From assembly GCA_016183835.1 (NCBI GenBank), contig JACPDV010000747.1:1-10908 (forward strand): a stretch of 10,908 nucleotides of DNA. Reading direction: 5' to 3'. The notes under the pieces were generated by a model. That model saw nothing but the letters and a program-made list of their open reading frames with translations. It was not told the origin of the DNA and searched no databases. Source of the stretch: Armatimonadota bacterium. GTDB taxonomy: Bacteria > Armatimonadota > UBA10988. This document shows positions 1 to 7,036 of this stretch, in pieces. The stretch's first letter is position 1; each line of letters begins with the position of its first letter. The position numbers and the translations under genes are program-made.

Positions 1-797
1 CAGACCCGGCAGAAATGCTCGACGGTGTCGCCGGTGGCCAGTTTGAAGGCGATGTCCCATTGCGGGGCCTTGGCGTAGAGCTTGAACAGGCGGCGGAAGA
101 TGTCGCTGCCGTAGAGCCGCACCAGCCCCTGGCACATGGAGTAGCCCTGGCGGTAGACGAGGGCGGTCTCCATCACGTTGAAGCGATTGTCCGGGATGTC
201 GAGCTTGCCGCCGTAGAGGAGGCGGCCCTCCTGGGCGGCATGGAGGACGTACTGCACTTCGTCCTGACCGCCGCCGGAGCCGACGTACTCGGCGAGACCC
301 TCGGTGAACCACTGCGGCTGCAGCTCCATGCCGGTCCACTCGATCAGCGGCCCCACGGCGCGGCCGGCGTCGCGCAGCGCCCAGCCGTTGAGGACGTGGG
401 TGTACTCGTGCCGGAGGAGGTGGGTGAGCCAGCCGCGGGGGTCCATGCGGGCCTGGTTCATGACCGGATTGGAGACGTAGATGACGTGCTCCATGCGGCG
501 AGCGAAGTTGTTGAAGCCCACATCGTCGTAGTCGGTGACGACGATGGTGGTCTTCTCTTCGGGTTGGACGCCCAGCTCCTCGCAGAGTTGTCCGTGGGCG
601 CCTTCGAGGATGTCGCCGGCGAGCCGCGTGGTGGATTCGAGACCGTCGTTGAAGACCAGGAGGAAGTGGTCGGTCTCGATCTCGCGCCACTGGACATCGG
701 GGTGGTTGTAGCCGTCCGGGAGGTCGGCGAACGCGGCTGACAGGCACACGGCGCAGGTCAGGCCGATCGCAGTCCGCCACCACAGCCGTAGACACAT
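1..797 (-). CDS. Secreted peptidase-MA-like (gluzincin) metalloprotease, N-terminal part
   Basis: My own reverse-strand translation gives 265 residues with no stop before the window edge, so the C-terminus is missing. Residues 1-24 look like a signal peptide: a short basic start, a hydrophobic core and an AFA cleavage site before DLPDGY. HEYTH at 130-134 is the zinc-binding HExxH motif. WFTEGLAEY at 163-171 supplies the third ligand, probably E166, 32 residues after the second histidine, as in gluzincins of the peptidase MA-like group. QGYSMCQGLVRLYG at 217-230 matches the helix usually found downstream in that group. The protein is probably exported and hydrolyses peptides outside the cytoplasm; its substrate is unknown. 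The ATG has AGGAG at a 7-nt spacing and a strong promoter upstream. Many relatives carry C-terminal repeats such as a beta-propeller, but that part lies outside the window. Fold and motif are confident; activity is inferred. Confidence 0.85.
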   Translation of the reverse strand, partial: MCLRLWWRTAIGLTCAVCLSAAFADLPDGYNHPDVQWREIETDHFLLVFNDGLESTTRLAGDILEGAHGQLCEELGVQPEEKTTIVVTDYDDVGFNNFARRMEHVIYVSNPVMNQARMDPRGWLTHLLRHEYTHVLNGWALRDAGRAVGPLIEWTGMELQPQWFTEGLAEYVGSGGGQDEVQYVLHAAQEGRLLYGGKLDIPDNRFNVMETALVYRQGYSMCQGLVRLYGSDIFRRLFKLYAKAPQWDIAFKLATGDTVEHFCRV

Positions 798-804
798 CGG
801 GCCG

Positions 805-809
805 CTCCT
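805..809 (-). promoter_or_regulatory. SD site of the peptidase gene
   Basis: Read on the minus strand this is AGGAG, 7 nt before the ATG at 797. The ATG at 840 is in another frame, so this site fixes 797 as the start and makes the 24-residue signal peptide complete. Confidence 0.7.
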
Positions 810-851
810 GAGCAATCCGGAGGCCTGACGCCCCCACCATCGGACCGTGCG

Positions 852-881
852 ACTATAGCACCGCCGAGAGCGCCGTGTCAA
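852..881 (-). promoter_or_regulatory. Sigma-70-type promoter of the peptidase gene
   Basis: On the minus strand TTGACA (881-876) is a perfect -35 box. An 18-nt spacer follows, then TATAGT (857-852), which matches the -10 consensus at five of six positions. The predicted transcription start is near 845, giving a leader of about 48 nt that contains the SD. AT-rich hexamers of this quality are rare by chance in such GC-rich DNA, and the orientation and distance to the gene are right. A weak GTGC-N7-GCAC inverted repeat (847-861) brackets the -10 box and may be chance. Confidence 0.72.
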
Positions 882-927
882 ATCCGGCGGAGCCGCGGGC
901 GACGGCCCGGGCAGCGGGATTGCGGGG

Positions 928-956
928 TTGCCCGGAGGCCGGGCTGGTGGTATCAT
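928..956 (+). promoter_or_regulatory. Extended -10 promoter for the winged-helix / HEAT gene pair
   Basis: TTGCCC (928-933) matches the -35 consensus at four of six positions. After a 17-nt spacer comes TATCAT (951-956), five of six for the -10 box. TG at 948-949, one base upstream of the hexamer, makes it an extended -10 element. Transcription would begin near 963, about 35 nt before the GTG start at 997. The alternative starts TTG 928 and ATG 955 lie inside or upstream of the promoter elements, which argues against them. No other promoter is visible for the HEAT gene downstream. Confidence 0.55.
930..944. repeat. Inverted repeat in promoter spacer, possible operator
   Basis: GCCCGG (930-935), AGG, then CCGGGC (939-944) form a perfect 6-bp inverted repeat with a 3-nt centre. 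It sits between the -35 and -10 boxes of the plus-strand promoter. A related GCCCGGGC palindrome lies at 905-912, 25 nt upstream. The placement suits a repressor site, but short G/C palindromes are common at this base composition. Confidence 0.3.
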
Positions 957-984
957 GATCCGGTTGCGTAGCACCGCACGGAAC

Positions 985-989
985 GGGAG
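985..989 (+). promoter_or_regulatory. SD site selecting the GTG start at 997
   Basis: GGGAG ends 7 nt before the GTG at 997. The in-frame alternatives, TTG 928 and ATG 955, have no comparable SD, and the residues they would add are low-complexity and unlike the rest of the protein. Confidence 0.6.
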
Positions 990-996
990 TCACGGC

Positions 997-2883
997 GTGG
1001 ATCAAGGCGTCTCCATCGAGGTCGCGCGCGATTACCTCGACATCCTGATGGCCGAGTTCGTCATGCGCTCGGGCAGCGCCGCCAAGACGGCGGACGTGGC
1101 CCGCGAGGTGGGCGACCTGATCGGGGCTTCGGCGCGGCTGGTGCGCAGCGAGCTGACCCGCTCGGGCCGGCTCCTCCTCGTCGACCGCCGCTGGGACCTG
1201 CGCACCCGCCACGACCGCCGGGCGCGGAGCGTGGACGGCGCGCTCGCGGGCGTGCTGAGGCAGAGCGGCAAGCCGCTCCCGCTGCCGCAGCTCGCCCAGG
1301 AGTTGGCGGCGGTGCGCAAGCGCTCGCGCGACGAGCTGCTGGGCGTGGTGCAGGCCCTGGTGCGGTCGCGTGACACCTACTTCGTCACCGCCGGCGGCGA
1401 GGTGGGGCTGCGCGAATGGCTCCTCGACGTTCAGCCGGGCGACAGCGACGAGGCGGTGCGGCTGCAGAACTTCTTCGGCGCGGAGATGGACTTCGACGCC
1501 GTGCTGGCGCGCTTCGATCTGGCGCCGGTGCGGGCCGCCGGCACCGCGCTCGACGCGCTGGCGGTGCTGTCCGAGCAGGCTCGCGAGCCGGTCGCCTGCC
1601 GCCTCGTGCAGTACATCCTGTGGCACGCCCGCGGCGAGCTGGACGATCCGCAGGGCCTGCTCGAAGCGGCCCTCGCCGACCGGAGGCTGGTGCTCCTCCC
1701 CGGCCCCGCCATCGCGCCGGCCACCTATCTCTCCGAGATCCGCGCCGTGATCGCCGAGCTGTCCGCGCAGCACGACGCGCAAGCCACGGGCGTCGACGAC
1801 GTGGACGTGGCCGAGATGCTCGACGTGGAGCCGGCCGAGCCCGAGGAGTTCCGGCTGTCCAACGACGACGTCGCCGAGATTCAGCGTGTGATCCAGGAGA
1901 ACGGCCAGGCCATGGCGTTGCCCGGCCTGGTGAGCGACGTCTTCGAGCTCTTCCCCGGCGACCCGCAGTACACCACCGCGGTGCGCGCCGTGAGCGAAGG
2001 GCTGAAGGCCGACGACCGCTTCGTCGAGCTGCCCGACAACCGCTGGCACCTGCGCGTGCTGCTCCCGCCCACGCTCTACCGCGTGCCGGTGACGCTGCAG
2101 CTCTCGCCGGTGGCGGTGACCACCCTGACCGGCGAGTTGGTGGACGCCCAGCTCACCGACCCCGGGCTCGACGGCGGGCTCGAGTGGGAGGTCCGGGCGC
2201 ACGACCTGGAGGACATCGGCGAAGAGACCGAGGTGCGGCCGCTGCCGGACAACGTGCAGCTCGCCAAGCGGCAGCGCTACGTCACCAACTACCGGCACTT
2301 CGTCTCGGGCACGGTCAAGATCCGGCGGATCGACCGCGGCGTCTTCCCCACGGAGCCGCCCATCGCGCCGGTGAAGCTGATCGACCGCGCCACGGGCGAC
2401 GAGTTCACGCTCTGGATCAACAACCAGACCGGGCTGCTCTGCGGGCTGGACGAATGGTACCGCGGGCGCCTGCAGCCGGCCGGGCACGTCTTCCACCTCG
2501 AGCGCGACGACGCTCTCGACTGCTGGTACGCCGACATCGACGACGAGCCGGATCCCACGCAGTTCGTGGTCAAGCCGCGGCTGGACGAGCTGCTCGAACA
2601 GCGGGTCAAGCTCGAGCACGCGCAGGACGTGTCGGTGCTCGACGTGATGCGGCAGCTCATGGAGCACCACTCGGCGGGCGTGAGCTTCCGCCGGCTCTAC
2701 ACCGAGTGCAACATCGTGCGCCGGGTGAGCAAGCGGGTGATCGCCAGCAACCTGTCGAGCTACCCGATGTTCAGCCTCAACGACGACGAGACCCTGTGGC
2801 TCTATGACGAGCGCAAGGCCAACCGGCCGCGCAGCCCGCAGAAGACGGCCTTCATCCTGGCTCCGGGTGCCACCGCGGATTAG
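997..2883 (+). CDS. Multi-winged-helix protein of unknown function (HARE-HTH-like units plus beta-rich domain)
   Basis: The protein is 628 residues from the GTG start. I do not recognise the family. Four segments have the layout of a winged helix: helices, then a hydrophobic strand, a turn and a strand with W or G in x-L. They are roughly residues 7-70 (ending LLLVDRRWDLR), 78-142 (ending YFVTAGGEVGLREW), 287-353 (ending FVELPDNRWHLR) and 545-605 (ending MFSLNDDETLWLYDE). The pattern recalls HARE-HTH domains such as the one in the RNA polymerase delta subunit. An acidic stretch with several Asp and Glu residues lies at about 265-287. Residues 358-525 are beta-rich and include FTLWINNQTGLLCGLDEWY, with a look of DNA-binding pseudobarrel (B3-like) domains; this is a weaker match. 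There is no signal peptide or membrane segment, so the protein is probably cytoplasmic and DNA- or RNA-polymerase-associated. The HEAT gene starts 74 nt downstream on the same strand. ATG 955 and TTG 928 are alternative starts. Nucleic-acid binding is inferred. Confidence 0.8.
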   Translation: MDQGVSIEVARDYLDILMAEFVMRSGSAAKTADVAREVGDLIGASARLVRSELTRSGRLLLVDRRWDLRTRHDRRARSVDGALAGVLRQSGKPLPLPQLAQELAAVRKRSRDELLGVVQALVRSRDTYFVTAGGEVGLREWLLDVQPGDSDEAVRLQNFFGAEMDFDAVLARFDLAPVRAAGTALDALAVLSEQAREPVACRLVQYILWHARGELDDPQGLLEAALADRRLVLLPGPAIAPATYLSEIRAVIAELSAQHDAQATGVDDVDVAEMLDVEPAEPEEFRLSNDDVAEIQRVIQENGQAMALPGLVSDVFELFPGDPQYTTAVRAVSEGLKADDRFVELPDNRWHLRVLLPPTLYRVPVTLQLSPVAVTTLTGELVDAQLTDPGLDGGLEWEVRAHDLEDIGEETEVRPLPDNVQLAKRQRYVTNYRHFVSGTVKIRRIDRGVFPTEPPIAPVKLIDRATGDEFTLWINNQTGLLCGLDEWYRGRLQPAGHVFHLERDDALDCWYADIDDEPDPTQFVVKPRLDELLEQRVKLEHAQDVSVLDVMRQLMEHHSAGVSFRRLYTECNIVRRVSKRVIASNLSSYPMFSLNDDETLWLYDERKANRPRSPQKTAFILAPGATAD

Positions 2884-2952
2884 GAGGACCGGAGAAGGAG
2901 GGAGGCCGCCGGCGGCGAAACCGCTCACCAGGTGCGCTCGCTGCGGCGCGTG

Positions 2953-2957
2953 AAGGG
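2953..2957 (+). promoter_or_regulatory. SD-like AAGGG that leaves the HEAT gene start ambiguous
   Basis: AAGGG abuts the ATG at 2958 with no spacer, which is too close for efficient initiation. It lies 9 nt before the in-frame GTG at 2967 (codon 4), a better distance. The choice changes only three residues. Stronger SD-like runs at 2881-2904 (TAGGAGG and AAGGAGGG) are too far upstream for either start. I see no terminator in the 2884-2957 gap. Confidence 0.4.
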
Positions 2958-5900
2958 ATGAGTACGGTGGTCAAGGGCTGGCGGATCTTCTTCTACAGCG
3001 TGATCGGGCTTGCCGTGCTGAGCATCGGGTGGATCACGGCCAAGTTCATCCTCACCGAGCGGCTCGTGAAGGCCACCGGCAACCCGAGCCTCGAGGTCCG
3101 CGAGCGCGCTGCGGTCCGGGTCATGAACCGCGGCAAGGACCGCGACAAGCCCATCAAGTTCCTCAGCGGGCAGCCGCAGACGGTGCGCGACAACGTCGTC
3201 TGGGCGCTCTGTGCGATGGTCGGCAGCGGCGACCCGCGCGCCGCCCGCGCTGTCGAGTGGGTGGTCGAGATCGCCCGCGACATGAGCGGCGACCTGCCGC
3301 CCGGCGACGCCGACTGGGACGCCTCCCGCCTCGCCGTGCAGCGGCTCGGCGACAAGGCCTTCGACGCGCTCGTGACGACCCTCTCAGGCACCACCAAGAA
3401 GACCCTCGAGCGCGACAAGTACGCGCACCGCCGCGCCGTGGCGGCACGGCTGCTCGGGCTGCTCGGCGACGCCCGCGCCACCAAGCCGCTGGTGGTCGCG
3501 CTGCGCGATCCCTACGCGATGGTCCGCCAGCAGGCCGCCGCAGCCCTCGCCCGGCTCAACACGCCGGAGGCGCAGCCCTACATCGAGGACTATCTCCAGC
3601 CCCTCCTGGCCGTGCTGGACGGGCGCTACCTGTGTTACGTGCGGCTCGACAGCGAGGGCCGCATCCGCCACGTCCCCGACCGCACGAAGCTGCTCTACGG
3701 GCCGTTCGTGGTCACGGTCAAGCCGCACCAGCTCGCCACCGAGGCCGACCTCAAGCGGCAGCAGGACTCGGCGGTGCTGATCGAAAAGAAGGAGCAGGAG
3801 CGGCTCGCGCTGACCCGCCGACGGCTCGAGGAGGGCCGCCGCGGGCAGGTGCTCAAGCGCATCAAGGGCGACACGGCGCTGGAGATCACCGACGTTCACA
3901 TCTCGCGCACGGAGGCGGGCGATCGGCTCAAGGTGGTGGACGACCCGCAGGGCAAGGACTTCGACTTGATCGAGGGCGAGCCGATGCAGGTCGACGTGGA
4001 AGTCACCAACAACGGGCCGGGCGACCTGGTCAGCGACTTCTTCGTGGCAGTCTACGCCGGCAGCCCGCTGCCGCGCAACCACGTGGACATGCCCGAGAGC
4101 GGCGAGTACAAGGGCGAGCGAGCGCGCGACAACCGGGCGCTGGCCGGGGTGTTCGAGCAGCGCCACGTGCAGACGCTCTTCGCCCACGACCGGCCGCAGA
4201 CTTCCGACCGCGACGAGCACAAGGACACGGTCTCCCTCAGCCTCCGCTTCAACACGGTCGAGGACGACCGCATCGAGGCGCTGCAACAGCTCATGTACGT
4301 GGGGCACGAGAAGTGCGTGGCGGCGCTCGGCAAGGCGCTCGACGACGCCTCGTACACCGTGCGGCGGCAGGCGGCCGAGGCGCTGGCGCGGATCCTGCAG
4401 GCCCGGCGCACCACGCCCGCGGCGCGGCAGGAGGTGGTCGTGCTGCTGCGCGGGACGGGCCTGACCTCGCCCGACGCGGTGGTGCGCTGCACGGCGGCCG
4501 AAGCGCTCCAGACCAGCGGCGACGCGGCCTCGGTGCCGGCGCTGCACGCGCTGCTCCTCAACGACGCCGACCCGACGGTCCGGCTCGTGGCCCAGCGGGC
4601 CCTGGCCGGCTTGCCGCAGGCCTCGCGCGAGAAGCTCCTGCCGGCCCTGGTGTCGGAAGATCCGGGCGTGCGACTGGTGGCGCCGCGCCTGTTCCAGAGC
4701 GCCGGCGACGAAGAGGTGGCGCGGCGGCTGCTCTTCTCGCCCGACGAGCCGGTGGCCCGCGAAGTGCTCCGCAGCGGGCATCGCCTCCTGCGCACGGAGC
4801 ACCTGATCGCGGCGCTCGAGCTGCCCGATCCGCTCGCCCGCTCGATGGCGGCCCGGCGCCTGGCCGACCGCGCGGACCCACTGGCGCGCGTCGCGCTGCT
4901 CAAAGCGCTCCACGACTCCGACGGCAAGGTTCGCGAATCCGCAGCGCGCGGGCTGGGCAAGCTGCTCAAGGCCAACCCTGGCACGCCCGCTCCCGAGGTG
5001 GTCAAGGCCCTCATTGCAGTGATCGACGGCGAGGCCGGAGACTATGTGGGTCTGCCTGCCGACAAGCAGCCGGAGGATCCGAGCACGGCCGTCACCACCA
5101 ACAAGAAGAGCCGCGCTGCGGCGGCGGAGGCGCTCGTCGGGCTGCAGGCTCCCGAGGCCGGCAAGGCGCTCCGGGGCGCCCTGGACGACACCAATCCAGA
5201 CGTCCTTGCGGCGGTCATCCCCGCCGTCGCCACCGGCCAGATCAAGGGCAAGACCGACCGGCTGATCAAGATCATCGAAGTCGACAAGGACCCCAAGCTG
5301 ACCCAGCCCGCCCGCGTCCGCCGCGCCGCCATCCTGGCGCTGTGGAAGAGCGGCGACAACAGCGAGAAGGCGCTCGACTCGCTGGTCGGGCTGCTCAACG
5401 ACCCATCGGACGTGATCAAGACCGCCGCCGCCGTGGCGCTGATCGGCCTGGGCGACACCCGCGGCAACAAGGTCCTGCGCGACCAGGTGACCAACAAGAA
5501 CCTGGACATCCGCCGCGAGGCGGCCACCCTGCTGGCCACCCTCACTCCCGACCAGGTGGCCAAGGTGGACGGGCTCAAGAAGAAAGACCGCAACGGGCTC
5601 GACATCCTCCTGGAGGACCTCTATGCCCGCGGCTCGCGGCCCGTCAACTTCAACTTCCTCTGCCGCTCGCTGGTCTTCCTGGGCCGCAACGCGGACACCA
5701 AGCCGCAGTTGCTGGCGATGCTGCAGAAGATGCTGACCGACGTGCAGCCGGTGCCGCGGGCCGCCGCGGTGGCCGTCTTGGCCGAGCTGGGTGAGCCCAA
5801 CGCCCGCGACGCGGTGCTCAAGCTGCTCGACGACCCGATGGAGACCCCACGGAGCGCCGCGGCCGAGGCGGTCGGCGACCTGGGGCTCTTCGACCAGCGC

Positions 5901-5996
5901 GCCAAGCTGGTGACCCTCGCCCACGAGGATCCTTCCTCCGGCGTCAGGGACAAGGCGCGCATGGCGCTGGCCAAGCTGGACACCACGGCGAGCTAG
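2958..5996 (+). CDS. Membrane-anchored HEAT-repeat protein with CARDB-like insert
   Basis: The protein has 1012 residues. Residues 10-32 form one hydrophobic segment without a clear cleavage site, so it is probably an N-terminal anchor. Basic residues on both sides (K6, R9; K29, R35, K38) leave the topology unclear. HEAT-type helical repeats appear at about 45-215 and again at about 436-1010. They have the usual helix / D-P-x-V-R / A-A-x-A-L pattern, for example DPYAMVRQQAAAALARL (184-200) and DSDGKVRESAARGLGKL (653-669). Between them, 262-302 is a highly charged, probably coiled helix. About 305-432 is beta-rich, with MQVDVEVTNNGPGDLVSDFF (343-362), which resembles CARDB or related Ig-like domains. 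Such solenoids bind partner proteins; no catalytic motif is visible. It is probably co-transcribed with the winged-helix gene. It ends 3 nt from the convergent hydrolase gene. The start may instead be GTG 2967. Confidence 0.9.
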   Translation: MSTVVKGWRIFFYSVIGLAVLSIGWITAKFILTERLVKATGNPSLEVRERAAVRVMNRGKDRDKPIKFLSGQPQTVRDNVVWALCAMVGSGDPRAARAVEWVVEIARDMSGDLPPGDADWDASRLAVQRLGDKAFDALVTTLSGTTKKTLERDKYAHRRAVAARLLGLLGDARATKPLVVALRDPYAMVRQQAAAALARLNTPEAQPYIEDYLQPLLAVLDGRYLCYVRLDSEGRIRHVPDRTKLLYGPFVVTVKPHQLATEADLKRQQDSAVLIEKKEQERLALTRRRLEEGRRGQVLKRIKGDTALEITDVHISRTEAGDRLKVVDDPQGKDFDLIEGEPMQVDVEVTNNGPGDLVSDFFVAVYAGSPLPRNHVDMPESGEYKGERARDNRALAGVFEQRHVQTLFAHDRPQTSDRDEHKDTVSLSLRFNTVEDDRIEALQQLMYVGHEKCVAALGKALDDASYTVRRQAAEALARILQARRTTPAARQEVVVLLRGTGLTSPDAVVRCTAAEALQTSGDAASVPALHALLLNDADPTVRLVAQRALAGLPQASREKLLPALVSEDPGVRLVAPRLFQSAGDEEVARRLLFSPDEPVAREVLRSGHRLLRTEHLIAALELPDPLARSMAARRLADRADPLARVALLKALHDSDGKVRESAARGLGKLLKANPGTPAPEVVKALIAVIDGEAGDYVGLPADKQPEDPSTAVTTNKKSRAAAAEALVGLQAPEAGKALRGALDDTNPDVLAAVIPAVATGQIKGKTDRLIKIIEVDKDPKLTQPARVRRAAILALWKSGDNSEKALDSLVGLLNDPSDVIKTAAAVALIGLGDTRGNKVLRDQVTNKNLDIRREAATLLATLTPDQVAKVDGLKKKDRNGLDILLEDLYARGSRPVNFNFLCRSLVFLGRNADTKPQLLAMLQKMLTDVQPVPRAAAVAVLAELGEPNARDAVLKLLDDPMETPRSAAAEAVGDLGLFDQRAKLVTLAHEDPSSGVRDKARMALAKLDTTAS

Positions 5997-5999
5997 GCG

Positions 6000-7034
6000 T
6001 TACCCGCGGTCGACGAGCATTGCAGCCTGGTGGACCCACGCCGGGCGGTGCTCGTAGAGGATCCGGTTCTCCCGGGTCGGGTGGACCCGGTTGGTCAGCA
6101 GCGCCAGCACCATGCGCCGCTGCGGCGAGACCCACACGAGGGTGCCGGTGAACCCGTCGTGGCCGAACGCCGCCGGGTCGTCGGCGTCGTAGCCGAGTCG
6201 CTTCCAGCCCAGCCAGAAGCTCTGCGCCGCAGCGTCCTCGCGCGGCCTGAAGACCTCGGACCAGGTGTCGGCGGAGAGGATCCGGCGCTCGAGCACCGCC
6301 TGCGCGAAGCGCCCCACGCCCTCCACCGTGCCGAACAGCCCGGCATGCCCGGCCACGCCGTCGCAGCGCCAGGCGTTTTCGTCGTGGACCTCGCCCTGCA
6401 TCACGCGCCCGCGCCAGGCGCAGCGCTCGGTGGCCACGCAGCGCTCATGGTCGGTGGGGAGGTAGCCCAGCCGGTCGGCCAGCCCGGCTGGCGTGAGGAT
6501 CCGGTCGCGGAGAAAGGCATCCTGCCGCTGTCCGGTCACGGCCTCGGTGAGGAAGCCGAGGGTGAGGAAGCCCACGTCGCTGTAGACCGGCCCGCCGGCC
6601 ACGTCGCCGGTACGCTGCGTGGCCAAGACCGCGGCGCGCACGGACGCGCGGTCCGCGCAGTGCCGGTAGTACTGGTCGAACGGTGGCAGGCCGGCCGTGT
6701 GGGTGAGCAGGTGTCGTGGCGTGACCGCTGCCTTCCCGGCGGAGGCAAGCTCGGGGAGGTGCGCGGCGGCGGGCCGGTCGAGCTCCAGCCGGCCGCCCTC
6801 CACGAGGGCCACAACGCAGGTCGTGGTGGCGACGGCCTTGGTGACCGACGCCAGGTCGAACCACATGCCAAGGTCGAGCGGCTGCGCCATGGGCTCCACG
6901 CGGGCATGGCCGTGCGCCTCGTGGAGCTCGACCTTACCATCCACGGCGAGCCACACCGCGCCGCCCGGAGCCGCGCCCGCGTCCAGGCCGTCGGTCACGC
7001 TGCGCCACCAGATGTCCCAGGGCGGCGAGGGCAT
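6000..7034 (-). CDS. Beta-lactamase-fold serine hydrolase (class C / DD-peptidase-like)
   Basis: The protein has 344 residues. SVTK at 63-66 is the SxxK motif, with S63 as nucleophile and K66 as base. YSD at 151-153 takes the place of YxN. HDGFTGT at 292-298 fills the KTG-like third position. LLTHTAGLPP (109-118) and GEVHDENAW (214-222) are also typical of this family, which includes esterases, DD-peptidases and amide hydrolases. The VHDxNA-type motif recalls relatives linked to muropeptide recycling beside NagZ genes, which is suggestive only. No signal peptide is present, so it is probably cytoplasmic. The ATG lies 2 nt after the antiporter TGA, with GGAG (7046-7043) 8 nt upstream, so translation is likely coupled. 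The same frame stays open across the whole antiporter gene up to about 8435, so an 811-residue call would be a false fusion. Substrate is unknown; true beta-lactamase activity is unlikely. Confidence 0.9.
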   Translation of the reverse strand: MPSPPWDIWWRSVTDGLDAGAAPGGAVWLAVDGKVELHEAHGHARVEPMAQPLDLGMWFDLASVTKAVATTTCVVALVEGGRLELDRPAAAHLPELASAGKAAVTPRHLLTHTAGLPPFDQYYRHCADRASVRAAVLATQRTGDVAGGPVYSDVGFLTLGFLTEAVTGQRQDAFLRDRILTPAGLADRLGYLPTDHERCVATERCAWRGRVMQGEVHDENAWRCDGVAGHAGLFGTVEGVGRFAQAVLERRILSADTWSEVFRPREDAAAQSFWLGWKRLGYDADDPAAFGHDGFTGTLVWVSPQRRMVLALLTNRVHPTRENRILYEHRPAWVHQAAMLVDRG

Positions 7035-7036
7035 GC

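Noticed and set aside
15..740. A 241-residue plus-strand frame opposite the metallopeptidase.
   Set aside because: The minus strand encodes a signal peptide and an intact HExxH/E zinc site with its own promoter; the plus frame is Val/Glu/Ala-rich with no motif.
2905..2916. The perfect palindrome GCCGCCGGCGGC between the winged-helix and HEAT genes as a terminator.
   Set aside because: It has no loop and no following T-run, and lies within a short same-strand gap. More likely chance in GC-rich DNA.
853..2928. A 691-residue antisense frame opposite the winged-helix gene, running through the divergent region.
   Set aside because: It lacks recognisable motifs, mirrors the codon pattern of the plus-strand gene and would overlap the peptidase promoter. 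The plus-strand frame has a promoter, an SD and domain structure.
2932..2961. A nine-codon GTG-started mini-frame ending in TGA that overlaps the HEAT gene ATG as ATGA, like a leader peptide.
   Set aside because: It has no SD at a usable distance and no notable residue content; such short frames are frequent by chance.
3384..5924. Very long open frames opposite and out of frame with the HEAT gene (for example 846 residues antisense).
   Set aside because: Composition is dominated by Arg, Gly, His and Ala with no domain motif. Long open shadow frames are expected at about 70% G+C, and the HEAT frame has coherent repeats.
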